The notes beneath the pieces were generated by a model. It did not search any database. It saw only the letters and a program-made list of their open reading frames with translations, and had not been told where the DNA came from. A DNA stretch of 35,238 bases from Oscillospiraceae bacterium. GTDB taxonomy: Bacteria; Bacillota; Clostridia; Oscillospirales; Oscillospiraceae. The position numbers were made by a program, and so were the translations under genes. Positions within the stretch are counted from its first letter, which is position 1. Each line of letters opens with the position of its first letter. Location of the stretch: assembly GCA_017406005.1 (NCBI GenBank), contig JAFQZI010000087.1, positions 1 through 35,238 of the forward strand. Direction: 5' to 3'. Positions 1 to 8,212 of the stretch are shown here, one piece after another.

Positions 1-299
1 CTGCCGGTTTACCCCGCGCAGTATGACATGATAAATCCCGGATTTGCTTTTTCGTCTGGCAGTTCTTGGCATAAGCATCACCCGGTACAATATATCAAAT
101 TATCATTTGCGTATCAACACAAAGAACCGTCCCCTGTGATCTTTGTAACCTTAAAGAACTGTACAATAGGTATACTGCAATGCGGGTGGACAAATAGAGA
201 AGTTGGAGACTTAGGGATTAAATTTAATTTTGACTTCATTGTTACTGGCAATAATACTGGTTTCCCTTCCGTGCTTTGATATTCCAAAGTATCTTTGCA
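1..299. other. Left-edge stretch with no confident gene
   Basis: Reading frame 1 stays open from the first base to a stop near 279, so this could be the C-terminal end of a gene entering from the left. The translation (an in-frame Met at 28, then about 83 residues) matches no family I recognise and runs through a repeat-like motif at 118-146. It may equally be chance or decayed DNA. The AAA ATPase gene on the other strand ends at 300. Confidence 0.2.
118..146. repeat. Possible REP/MITE-like remnant
   Basis: The segment 118-138 reads CACAAAGAACCGTCCCCTGTG, and ACAAAGA (119-125) pairs with TCTTTGT (140-146). I recall very similar words as dispersed repeats in Clostridia, often near REP-associated transposases, but only one copy lies in this window. 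Its status as a repeat therefore rests on recall, not on anything repeated here. Confidence 0.3.
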
Positions 300-1622
300 T
301 CATAAGGCAGGATCCAAAAATAAAGAAGGTACCCGAATAGCTGCGTAGAGAGGGATATTGGTCAGCCAATCCTGCTTCCGATAATCGGACATGGACAGCC
401 GGATGGCTTTTGCGTTTGGATAATCCATTGTAAACTGGCGAAGGGATTTCGAGCGAAGATTCTCCTCTGCCTTGACTTCAATGGGAACAAGAAAGTTCCC
501 TGCCTGCATGAGAAAATCGAGCTCCAGTTTGGTTGCGTCACTGTCATAATAAAAGATTTCGGATTCAGAGCTGCAAATCAATTGACAGAATACATATTGC
601 TCAGTGAATGTACCTTTGTATTCTTCAAACACATTCCTGTTCAGAAGAATCTCCGATGCCGGTGCATCAACCTGTGCGCCCATAAGACCGTGATCGACAA
701 GAAACAATTTAAAAGCTGTGAAATCCTCATAGAATTTCAACGGGATTCCCGCTTTTCGTACTCTTGACACTTTGTAGACGATACCTGCATCAATCAGCCA
801 CTCGATGGCAAGTTCGAAATCTTTTGCCCGAGCACCTTTTTGAATGTCACCATAGACAAATTTGCGATTACTTTTGGCAAGCTGCTGAGGAATGGAATTC
901 CATACCTGATGGATTCTACCGAGAATCTGCGGGTTGGCGTGTTTTGAAATATCCAAAGAATAATCGGACAGAATCTGCTTCTGTATGTTACGGAGAGCTG
1001 TGTGATCTTTTCCGTCGATCAGCCCCTGTACGACCTCTGGCATCCCACCGGTAAAGTAATATTCCCGCAGGGAATCCGTCAGAGTGGTCTGCAGACTGCT
1101 GAGGCTTTCCAGCGAATCTCCGATCAGTCTCCGAAAGGCTGTTTCGCCTAACCGGGCACGGACAAATTCAGCAAAGGATAGCGGATAAAGTATCATCTCA
1201 TCAACTTTTCCTACCGGAAAAGAAACACCTTTATGAATGGCAAGACCTAAAAGCGAACCTGCAACGATGATATGATATTGAGGTGCATCTTCACAGAAAT
1301 ATTTCAGCGAAGCCAGCGCTTTTGGCGCATCTCCTACTTCGTCAATAAAAATAAGGGTTTTTCCAGGAATGATCTTTTGACCGGTCAATATTTCAATATC
1401 CGAAAGAATGCGCTCTGTCTGAAAACCATGATCAAATAGCTCCCGCACGCGGAGATCTTTGTCACAGTTCAGGGTAATAAACGATTCAAACTCATTTTTT
1501 CCAAATTCATTGATCAACCATGTCTTCCCAACCTGCCGTGCCCCTTTGACGATCAGAGGCTTCCGATCAGGAGAGTCTCTCCAGGACAGCAGTTTTTGAT
1601 ATAAATCTCTTTTCAGCGCCAT
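300..1622 (-). CDS. AAA_14/DUF4143 family ATPase
   Basis: This 440-aa protein belongs to the widespread prokaryotic ATPases with an N-terminal AAA_14 domain and a C-terminal DUF4143 domain. The Walker A motif GARQVGKT is at residues 27-34 and the Walker B LIFIDE at 90-95. The DUF4143 region, about 210-395, includes the family-typical stretch on a ligand- or DNA-associated restriction-nuclease-like fold. The length is normal and nothing looks broken. Family members are common in gut Bacillota and Bacteroidota and often stand alone; the physiological role is not established. It lies downstream of the LysM gene on the same strand but is separated from it by a terminator, so it is probably its own transcription unit. 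Confidence 0.9.
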   Translation of the reverse strand: MALKRDLYQKLLSWRDSPDRKPLIVKGARQVGKTWLINEFGKNEFESFITLNCDKDLRVRELFDHGFQTERILSDIEILTGQKIIPGKTLIFIDEVGDAPKALASLKYFCEDAPQYHIIVAGSLLGLAIHKGVSFPVGKVDEMILYPLSFAEFVRARLGETAFRRLIGDSLESLSSLQTTLTDSLREYYFTGGMPEVVQGLIDGKDHTALRNIQKQILSDYSLDISKHANPQILGRIHQVWNSIPQQLAKSNRKFVYGDIQKGARAKDFELAIEWLIDAGIVYKVSRVRKAGIPLKFYEDFTAFKLFLVDHGLMGAQVDAPASEILLNRNVFEEYKGTFTEQYVFCQLICSSESEIFYYDSDATKLELDFLMQAGNFLVPIEVKAEENLRSKSLRQFTMDYPNAKAIRLSMSDYRKQDWLTNIPLYAAIRVPSLFLDPAL

Positions 1623-1806
1623 ACAGATAATGGAAGCTTTTCAGCTCCCTGCCCTCCTCCCGTTAGTCAGCAGTGTCCAGATAGTGAGTTCTGTGCTGTT
1701 TTTTGAACAGTATAACATAACAAAAGACGGGTGTCTACACAAAACGGAACGAATATTTTTAAAATAGAACAGAAAACGGAACGAATAGGAAGAAGATAGA
1801 AAATAT

Positions 1807-1833
1807 GGGTGACAGCCGGATTGACTGTCACCC
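1807..1833 (-). terminator. Rho-independent terminator of the LysM gene
   Basis: A perfect 9-bp stem, GGGTGACAG (1807-1815) with CTGTCACCC (1825-1833), encloses a 9-nt loop. On the minus strand it lies 21 bases past the LysM stop codon and is followed by a T-rich run (ATATTTTCTATCTTC). Confidence 0.85.
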
Positions 1834-1854
1834 GAAGAAGAAATATCAGAAATA

Positions 1855-3153
1855 TCAGCTTTTGGCAAAAGAGCAATCGTTGGCGATTTCCTCCTGGTTG
1901 TCATGCCAGATTGCAATCTTATTTGCAATATAAAGATAACCAGTACCGTTTTCGTAATAAGTGGTGCGAGTTTCAGTTCCGTCGGAGTTGTAGTGGATAG
2001 AGGTCTTGGTGCAGTCTTCATACGTCAGGATTCCAGCCTGAGTGAAAGTGCCGCTGAAGTTCCATTCATCCATTTCTTCCGTGCCGTTCGGCCAATGAAC
2101 TGTTACCTTGCTTAACTCTTCATTTCCTTTTACTTCGATGACAGTCTTATTATTAGATCTTTCAACATAGATACCGTTATAAGAATCAGGTTCTTCTGAA
2201 ACTTGCTGCTGTGGGGCAGGCGTAGCAACAGGCGCTGCAACTTTTACAGGTGCGGAGACTTTGCTGACAAGATTAATTCTTCCGCCTTTCGGAATCGAAT
2301 CAAGTTTCAAATCAGGATTGATGCTTTCCAGAAGAGTTTCAATGGTTGCATAATTGATGCCATAAGCCTTGCAAAGCTTCCCCGTAGTGTCTCCGGTAAC
2401 AATATCATGGGAATAGACTGCGTACACAGCATTATCTGCTTTGGAAGAGGGGAAGAGATAAGCCTCGCCAGTTGCAAGTTTATCAAGATTCATTACGCCA
2501 TTGAGGGATTTTACAAGTGCATCAATCTCGTAGGAATATGGCGCACCGAGCGCCTCACATACGGATTCGGCGGTTTCACCTGGTTCCATCTTGTGCTCAA
2601 CGAGGTAGTATTCAAGCCTGTCGCCTTCAATTGGGGGTTCAACAGTTGTGCTTACTGGCAGGAGAGGGGCATCAAGCGGAAGATAAATAATCTGTCTGGC
2701 TTCAATGCTGTTCAGATCATCATCTGTTTCCCAACCGTTCAGGATTTTGATGGTTTCTTTGTAGTAATTGTAGTTCAGATGCTGGGCCTTGCAAATTTTA
2801 AACATCGTATCGCCCTTTTTGACTTTATACTCGATAGCATTTGCAGGGCAGTTTTTGTTATGAAGGGAAACAATGGCTAATGCGTCTTCATCGGACTTGG
2901 GCAGATAAATTGTCTGACCGATTGCCACGGTTTCAAGGGACTCTTCCCTTGAAACTCCGTTAATGATGAGAATTGCTGTTCTGTCAGCAGCATAATCCAG
3001 CCCTAATTTTTTGCAGAGAGAAACAACGGAATCGCCTTTTTTAGCAGTAATCGTCTGCACATATGCAGAATAGTCCGTCTCCGCGAAAGCCTGAACGGAA
3101 ACGCAAGTCAGAGCGATGCAGATCAGTAAGACAATGCTTATTATTCTTTTCAT
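1855..3153 (-). CDS. Secreted protein with four LysM domains
   Basis: This 432-aa protein starts with a signal peptide (about residues 1-24, ending in AFA). Four LysM-type repeats follow at roughly 31-85, 107-160, 180-236 and 246-298. Each carries the usual pattern of a GD/GET turn, a central Asn-containing helix (LNG, IN) and a closing LP-type strand. LysM domains bind N-acetylglucosamine polymers such as peptidoglycan, so the protein should sit at the cell wall. A proline/alanine linker (about 300-322) leads to a beta-rich C-terminal domain of about 105 residues that I do not recognise; no hydrolase motif is visible. It has its own consensus promoter and terminator, so it is a monocistronic unit. 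Confidence 0.85.
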   Translation of the reverse strand: MKRIISIVLLICIALTCVSVQAFAETDYSAYVQTITAKKGDSVVSLCKKLGLDYAADRTAILIINGVSREESLETVAIGQTIYLPKSDEDALAIVSLHNKNCPANAIEYKVKKGDTMFKICKAQHLNYNYYKETIKILNGWETDDDLNSIEARQIIYLPLDAPLLPVSTTVEPPIEGDRLEYYLVEHKMEPGETAESVCEALGAPYSYEIDALVKSLNGVMNLDKLATGEAYLFPSSKADNAVYAVYSHDIVTGDTTGKLCKAYGINYATIETLLESINPDLKLDSIPKGGRINLVSKVSAPVKVAAPVATPAPQQQVSEEPDSYNGIYVERSNNKTVIEVKGNEELSKVTVHWPNGTEEMDEWNFSGTFTQAGILTYEDCTKTSIHYNSDGTETRTTYYENGTGYLYIANKIAIWHDNQEEIANDCSFAKS

Positions 3154-3168
3154 GAGGGGTTTCTCCTT

Positions 3169-3197
3169 TTGTTACAAAAGTTTACATAAAATATTAT
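3169..3197 (+). promoter_or_regulatory. Candidate promoter for the GIY-YIG gene
   Basis: TTGTTA (3169-3174), a 17-bp spacer and TATTAT (3192-3197) face the gene starting at 3258. It overlaps the -10 of the divergent LysM promoter, so the two could compete. The -35 is a weak match. Confidence 0.4.
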
Positions 3198-3221
3198 ACA
3201 GTAATCCTCTTTATTTGTCAA
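3193..3221 (-). promoter_or_regulatory. Consensus sigma-A promoter of the LysM gene
   Basis: On the minus strand TTGACA (3216-3221) and TATAAT (3193-3198) are both perfect consensus hexamers, 17 bp apart. The LysM start codon is about 40 bases downstream, preceded by an AAAGGAG ribosome binding site. Confidence 0.9.
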
Positions 3222-3257
3222 CTAATTCTGACGGAAGGGATAAAAAAAGACCGAAAA

Positions 3258-4232
3258 ATGAAGCAGAAACCTGAGGAAGGCATGTTCTACACCACAAGGG
3301 AAGCCTATGAGTGGTTCAAAAAAGAATACGCGAGAGTATATTGCCATTTTGTCTATGTGCATACATCACCGGAAGGGAAAAAATATGTGGGCCACGGGAA
3401 AGGCAAACCGAATAAACGATGGAGCAGCGGGCATGGATACCGAAACAATAAACGATTTCAAGCAGATATAGACAGATTCGGCTGGGATCGGTTTACACAT
3501 GATATTGTACTGGATGAGCTCTGTATTGAAGAAGCAAGAAAACTGGAACGCGACACCATTATTGCATTGGAAAGCTGGAAACCGGAGAAAGGCTATAATG
3601 CATATATCCCCAAAGAGCATACCGAAGAAGAACACTACTCCGTCTACCAATTGATCTTCCCAAATCAGAAAATGTATGTCGGCAGAACAGGTGTACCGCT
3701 GGAAGTGCGATGGGACAGCGGATACGGTTACAAAGATATGCCTGAACTGATGGAAGACATCAAAAAATACGGATGGGAAAATGTGATCAAAATCCGCTGT
3801 ATGGAGAACATTCTGGAAGAGTCTGCTATCCGGCTGGAGCAGTTTCTGATCAGGATCAACCGGACAATAGACCCGGAACGGGGCTATAACAAATCCGTCG
3901 GAGGAGAGACAGAAAGCGGGTGGCATTCGTCTGAAGAGAGTAAAGCGAAAGCGGCTGAAAAACTGAAAAGCAGAAGAAACAGGCCAGAGCAGATTGAGCA
4001 TATGAAAGATGCGGCAGCACCACGATATAAACCGGTTTTGAATGAAACAACCGGAGAGGTGTATCCGTCACAGGCTGCAGCGGCAGAAGCGCTCGGTGTC
4101 GACAAGACGACGATCAGCGCTGCACTGAGAGGGAAGCTGAAGACGGTGAAGGGGTGTGTCCTGAAAAGAATAGAACAGGAAAAACAGGGCAAGGATGAAC
4201 TTGGTGTTGAAAAGGCAGATACCGTAAGGTAA
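3258..4232 (+). CDS. Double GIY-YIG-like nuclease-type protein with NUMOD1-like tail
   Basis: This 324-aa protein holds two related modules. The first (about residues 30-118) starts VYVHTSPEGKKYVG and the second (about 126-217) starts VYQLIFPNQKMYVGRT; both resemble the GIY-YIG core, and each ends in a GYN segment. A lysine/arginine-rich linker leads to a C-terminal NUMOD1-like helix-turn-helix (about 255-306), a DNA-binding module common in homing endonucleases. No intron or intein is visible around it, so it stands alone. The classic GIY and YIG words are altered (VYV/KYVG, VYQ/MYVG), so catalysis is unproven. No good Shine-Dalgarno lies at the right distance for the chosen ATG; an in-frame ATG at 3282 is an alternative. 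Confidence 0.7.
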   Translation: MKQKPEEGMFYTTREAYEWFKKEYARVYCHFVYVHTSPEGKKYVGHGKGKPNKRWSSGHGYRNNKRFQADIDRFGWDRFTHDIVLDELCIEEARKLERDTIIALESWKPEKGYNAYIPKEHTEEEHYSVYQLIFPNQKMYVGRTGVPLEVRWDSGYGYKDMPELMEDIKKYGWENVIKIRCMENILEESAIRLEQFLIRINRTIDPERGYNKSVGGETESGWHSSEESKAKAAEKLKSRRNRPEQIEHMKDAAAPRYKPVLNETTGEVYPSQAAAAEALGVDKTTISAALRGKLKTVKGCVLKRIEQEKQGKDELGVEKADTVR

Positions 4233-4235
4233 TAT
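4207..4235 (+). promoter_or_regulatory. Candidate promoter of the central cassette
   Basis: TTGAAA (4207-4212), a 17-bp spacer and TAATAT (4230-4235) precede the HD-RyR gene by about 50 bases. The site overlaps the 3' end of the GIY-YIG gene. It would start the run of co-directional genes that follows. Confidence 0.5.
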
Positions 4236-4287
4236 GAAAATATATATTGCCATGACAATATGACATAAAACAACAGGAGGGACTACT

Positions 4288-6330
4288 ATGGCTTACACGG
4301 CATTGGAACAGATGAGGAAGGTAAACAAAGAAAGATTTGGAAGAGACCTCGGCCCGAAGCAACCGCCGCTCTACATCAACCGACATAACCGGAATGACCT
4401 GAAGTCGGCTGTTTTGCGGTTTATCCACAACAGTTGTGAAGGGCTTTGCTTTGACGACAAAAAAACGGAGGAAGAGAGAGATACGGGAAAATATCTCGGA
4501 AAAAGCCTTAAACCGAACCAGATTCCTTATAACATGGAGATGGATCTCAACAGGCTGTGCCTTGAAAAGGCATTAGAGAGATTCATCGATTCCGGCGTGG
4601 CAGAGGATGCCTATGCAGTGTATTACTGCTATCTGGAAATCTTCTTCGGAGAGTATGGAAGGTCTAAAAAAATGGTGGAGCTCCTGTCAGAATATGAAGC
4701 CAACGGAAGCTCCCTGCTGATGAAGCACCGGGATCACTATTCCCATTCCGTTTATGTGTTCGCCCTCGGCCTTGCCATCTATGAGACGAACGAAAAATAC
4801 CGGAAGGCTTTTAAGGAGTTCTATCATCTGAATGCGAATGAAAACAATAAGGAAGAAAGCTGTAAGGCAGCAAGCCTATTCCTCGAATACTGGGGGCTAA
4901 CGTCCCTTTTCCATGATATCGGATATCCTTTTGAACTGCCGTTCGAGCAGGTGCTGTCGTACTATGAAGTTAATAACGAGAACCGGGGAGAAAAGAAGCC
5001 GTTTCTTGCTTTCCACGGTATTGAGACAGTGACAAAGCTTCAGGAGAAGGACAAAAAAGAACTGGAAGACCTTTACCACAGACCCTTCAGGACTTCAAAT
5101 GAGCTCCTTGCTTACGATGTCACGCAGAAACTGGGAAGGGCATTTGGCTTTACCGAAGAATATATGCTGGATGTGATCAACCGTAAGCCAACAAAACCAG
5201 AAGAATTCGGATACTTTATGGATCACGCTTTCTTCAGCGCAACAAGGCTGTATCGTGAAATTGCCGGACTTGAAACGAAGAAACTCAATAAAATGCACGT
5301 GGATGCACTTTCCGCTATTCTTCTGCATAACAGCCTGTACAAATTCAAAATCTCTTTCTATAAAGACGATGAGAAGAAAAAAGAACCGCTCTGGGTTGAA
5401 CTGCATCCGCTGGCTTATTTGCTGATGCTCTGTGACGAGCTGCAGTGCTGGGACAGAACAGCCTACGGCAGAAATTCCCGCAAGGAGCTGCACCCGATGG
5501 CTGCTGACTTTGATTTTTCCTATAATTCGATTTCCGCTGTATATTATTATGACGAGGAAGAGCGTGAGAAAATAGAGGAATTTGAGGAAGAATATGAAGA
5601 GTGGGAGAAGAATCCCAAAACAAAAAAAGAGCCTCGGCTAAAGGCTTACAGTGATATGGCGGGGAAGAAACAAAGGTTTACTACAGACATTGAAAAGATT
5701 GTCAACACTTCAATCATTCCACTGACCATACACCCGAGTATGTGCAAGGTAAACCGGAAGAAAAAGCACACCTATCTGTCAGGGAGCAACTTCCTCCATT
5801 TATATGATTTCGCCGTTGCTCTTCACGGCAGAAGTATGCCCAAAGAAACAAAGACGGAGGAACTCGAGAAAAAGTTCCGGAGCGTTTCCCTCGAATACCA
5901 GCTTTCTACCCTTAACCGTGCACGGGACTTTGGCAGGTATCTGGATGCAATACGCTGTTTCTATACGGATAAACCGGTGGACTATGAGATGGTGACGGAA
6001 TTTACCCCAAGAGATGCCGCTGAGTTTGCACCCATGGAGCATGAGCGCTGGATTCGGGAACACCACGCCATGGGCTGGAGATACGGCAATGACTATGAAA
6101 CGCTGACTCTCGACCTTCCGGAGGAATTGCAGGCTGCGGAACGGAAAGCATTGCGGGAGCAGATGCGTATACACAAACTGGCAATGGATGGGAATCCGTC
6201 AAGTCAGCAAATCCGCAGGCATTATCTCGGGTTATCCCCCGAAGATCAGGACAAGGACTGGAAGCCATTCAACAAAATGCTGGAGCTCCTCAAAAAGTTC
6301 GATGGACTGAGAATCTATAGAATGGATTGA
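4288..6330 (+). CDS. HD-domain protein with C-terminal RyR domain
   Basis: This 680-aa protein joins an HD-type metal-dependent phosphohydrolase region to a C-terminal RyR domain. In the HD part, histidines lie in the KHRDHYSH stretch (about 146-153) and the HD doublet is at 209-210 (LFHDIGYP). More His/Asp motifs occur further on (MDHAFFSA, LLHNSLY). The last 95 residues contain MEHERWIREHHAMGWRYG, the signature of the RyR domain. In prokaryotes that domain occurs in nucleotide-centred conflict systems and is thought to bind a ligand. HD domains often hydrolyse cyclic or linear nucleotides, so a nucleotide-sensing hydrolase is plausible; the substrate is unknown. A ribosome binding site (AGGAGGG) supports the ATG. 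It opens the central cassette. Confidence 0.8.
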   Translation: MAYTALEQMRKVNKERFGRDLGPKQPPLYINRHNRNDLKSAVLRFIHNSCEGLCFDDKKTEEERDTGKYLGKSLKPNQIPYNMEMDLNRLCLEKALERFIDSGVAEDAYAVYYCYLEIFFGEYGRSKKMVELLSEYEANGSSLLMKHRDHYSHSVYVFALGLAIYETNEKYRKAFKEFYHLNANENNKEESCKAASLFLEYWGLTSLFHDIGYPFELPFEQVLSYYEVNNENRGEKKPFLAFHGIETVTKLQEKDKKELEDLYHRPFRTSNELLAYDVTQKLGRAFGFTEEYMLDVINRKPTKPEEFGYFMDHAFFSATRLYREIAGLETKKLNKMHVDALSAILLHNSLYKFKISFYKDDEKKKEPLWVELHPLAYLLMLCDELQCWDRTAYGRNSRKELHPMAADFDFSYNSISAVYYYDEEEREKIEEFEEEYEEWEKNPKTKKEPRLKAYSDMAGKKQRFTTDIEKIVNTSIIPLTIHPSMCKVNRKKKHTYLSGSNFLHLYDFAVALHGRSMPKETKTEELEKKFRSVSLEYQLSTLNRARDFGRYLDAIRCFYTDKPVDYEMVTEFTPRDAAEFAPMEHERWIREHHAMGWRYGNDYETLTLDLPEELQAAERKALREQMRIHKLAMDGNPSSQQIRRHYLGLSPEDQDKDWKPFNKMLELLKKFDGLRIYRMD

Positions 6331-6357
6331 AATGTTTTGCAAAAAGGAGATTCGGGA

Positions 6358-6828
6358 ATGGAAAGAGACTGGCTTTCTTTTCAACCTTCCAAGGCAACAG
6401 AGATCTATCCGGGGTTAATCATCGGAGGACTACGTAATCTTGAAGATATTCAAAGAATGAAGCCGGACGTGCTGGTACCTCTGGATCATCTACCCGGAGA
6501 TATCTGGGAGACAGGTTACCGAGGAGAAATCCTCTATTGCCCGATTTCTGATCGAGGTGTACTACCGCGGGATGTACTGAATCGCATAGTTGACATAATT
6601 ATAAAATGTCTTGAACAGGGGAAACGAACGGCTGTTTTCTGTATTGGCGGACACGGCCGGACCGGATACCTCACGGCATGTGTTCTGTACCGGTTGGGGA
6701 TCACGGATCCAATCACTTACCTGCGGAAGAATTACAGCATCCTCGCTGTGGAAACAGAGGAGCAGGAGGACGAGGTGCAGAAATACTGTAAAAAGCATAC
6801 AGCGAAGACCGAAGGCGGATTGAGATAA
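6358..6828 (+). CDS. Dual-specificity-type protein phosphatase
   Basis: A 156-aa cysteine-based phosphatase. The P-loop CIGGHGRTG (Cys95, Arg101) fits the CX5R catalytic motif of protein tyrosine and dual-specificity phosphatases, and Asp65 in CPISDRG is a candidate general acid. An upstream in-frame TTG at 6337 exists, but AAGGAG at 6344-6349 sits 8 bases before the ATG at 6358, so that start is preferred. It begins 27 bases after the HD-RyR gene and ends 4 bases before the nucleotidyltransferase gene. Two other phospho-signalling enzymes, a kinase and a metallophosphatase, are in the same cassette, so a regulatory role is more likely than a metabolic one. The substrate could be a phosphoprotein or phosphorylated RNA ends. 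Confidence 0.85.
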   Translation: MERDWLSFQPSKATEIYPGLIIGGLRNLEDIQRMKPDVLVPLDHLPGDIWETGYRGEILYCPISDRGVLPRDVLNRIVDIIIKCLEQGKRTAVFCIGGHGRTGYLTACVLYRLGITDPITYLRKNYSILAVETEEQEDEVQKYCKKHTAKTEGGLR

Positions 6829-6832
6829 AAAC

Positions 6833-7582
6833 ATGGACGGGAAGAAAAAAGAACAGATTGTGCTGCGCACGATGCAAAAGATTCAGGAGCGCTGTTATCC
6901 ACTACTGGTCGGCTATAGCGGCAGTATTGCTTACGGAACGAATCTACCGGGGTCCGACATAGATATCCGTGGGATCTTTCTGAACCCGCCGGAAGAATGG
7001 ATTGGATTGCAGGAGGACTCCGAACAGATCAGACTGGACGATTCCGACACGGTGGTTTACAGCCTCAAAAAGGCGATGAACCTGCTCTTGGCCTGCAATC
7101 CAAACATGATTGAGATCCTCGGGCTTCGACCGGAGCATATTCTTTTCTGTTCATCGGAAGGGAAGAGCATCCTCGACAATTCAAATGTTTTTCTTTCCCG
7201 GAAGGCAATTTTCACCTTCAATGGCTATGCCGTCAAACAGCGGCGACGTGTGGCGGCGCTTGTGGAGGAGAGGAATACTTCCCAAAAGGAAATCTCCAAA
7301 GACATGATGCACTTAATCCGACTCTATGCGATGGGCATAGAACTGCTGGAAACGAGCAGGGTTGTGACCTACCGAGAAAAGGAACATGACCTGCTGATGA
7401 AGATCCGAGGAGGAGAATACTGGGATAAAAAGAGAAAAGCACCAAGTTGGGAATATGAAAGACTGCTAGAAGACTATATGGGAGCTTTCAATAATGCGGC
7501 GCTTCGGACAAGGCTTCCTGCCGAACCGAACCGGGAGGCAGCCAATGAACTGACGATGGAGATCGTACGCCATTATTTGTAG
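6833..7582 (+). CDS. RlaP-type Pol-beta superfamily nucleotidyltransferase
   Basis: A 249-aa protein with the Pol-beta nucleotidyltransferase core: GYSGSIAYGTNLPGSDIDIR has the Gly-Ser pair at 30-31 and the metal-binding aspartates at 42 and 44. The whole pattern fits the family named RlaP (RNA ligase-associated Pol-beta; COG3541-like), predicted to act in RNA repair. No RNA ligase gene (RtcB, Rnl or T4-like) lies in this window. It is not a CD-NTase of the CBASS type: the YGTxxPxSDID arrangement and the size match COG3541. It sits tightly between the phosphatase gene and the 206-aa gene, so these are co-translated. The nearby tRNA-like Y RNA is an attractive substrate or cofactor, by inference only. 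Confidence 0.75.
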   Translation: MDGKKKEQIVLRTMQKIQERCYPLLVGYSGSIAYGTNLPGSDIDIRGIFLNPPEEWIGLQEDSEQIRLDDSDTVVYSLKKAMNLLLACNPNMIEILGLRPEHILFCSSEGKSILDNSNVFLSRKAIFTFNGYAVKQRRRVAALVEERNTSQKEISKDMMHLIRLYAMGIELLETSRVVTYREKEHDLLMKIRGGEYWDKKRKAPSWEYERLLEDYMGAFNNAALRTRLPAEPNREAANELTMEIVRHYL

Positions 7583-7591
7583 GGAGGGTTT

Positions 7592-8212
7592 ATGAGCGTA
7601 GGATGGCTGGGGTGTACCGTTGAGATCTATCTGCACTTTACAAAAGAAAAGCACGCCCGCTGGGCATACCATGTAGCAGAAGATATGATCAAACTGTTGT
7701 ATGCACCGACAGAACTGCCGTGGGTCCAGGAAGCTTCGAACCGTGCATCCCTCAGTGAGCGATACCTGAATTACCAGCAATACATCAAAGAGCTGGATCT
7801 TCATCCGGAACGTGACAGAAGACGATGGAAACACGATCTCTGCGCACTGGACTGGCTGGAACGCAGGCGAACCCATCTTATTATCGAACGCTGTGCGGAT
7901 ATTGCACGCACTTCAAATTTCGAAGGAAAAGAAGAATTCTTTCCGCAACTCTGCTTTGCTATTGCTCTGCGATTTCCGCAGGTGCCTTTTTCTGCAATCA
8001 GCCGCTATGAAATGATGGTGACAGGGAGTATCCAATGCGTGAAGGCAGTTTATGACGGATCTGTCATGCATGTGCAGGAAATATCCGGAGAACGACCTTT
8101 CAATGAAGATAACTGGAGCCGAGCAAAAGAATGGGATTATATTGCAGAAGATGGAGTCTTTACACAACAGAAACATAAAGGAGAACAGGCATGGAACTAT
8201 CCACGAGCATAA
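7592..8212 (+). CDS. Unrecognised 206-aa protein paired with the RlaP gene
   Basis: I do not recognise this protein. It has no signal peptide or membrane segment and is rich in charged residues and tryptophan. The N-terminal strand-like VEIYLHF and C-terminal ISRYEMMVTGSIQCVKAVYDG suggest an alpha/beta fold. A ferredoxin-like RNA-binding fold is one possibility, but I cannot show it. AGGGAGGG lies 5 bases before the ATG. The gene starts 9 bases after the nucleotidyltransferase gene and overlaps the kinase gene by 22 bases. Translation is therefore probably coupled, and the product may be a partner of RlaP. Confidence 0.7.
   Translation: MSVGWLGCTVEIYLHFTKEKHARWAYHVAEDMIKLLYAPTELPWVQEASNRASLSERYLNYQQYIKELDLHPERDRRRWKHDLCALDWLERRRTHLIIERCADIARTSNFEGKEEFFPQLCFAIALRFPQVPFSAISRYEMMVTGSIQCVKAVYDGSVMHVQEISGERPFNEDNWSRAKEWDYIAEDGVFTQQKHKGEQAWNYPRA

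Noticed and set aside
2203-2880. A 225-aa reading frame opposite the LysM gene
   Set aside because: The sense strand encodes a signal peptide and four LysM repeats with a promoter and terminator; the antisense frame is a shadow.
6833-7582. A CBASS CD-NTase
   Set aside because: The GS-YGT-SDID core and the 249-aa size fit COG3541/RlaP, and the neighbours lack a CBASS Cap2/Cap3 or a typical CBASS effector pairing.
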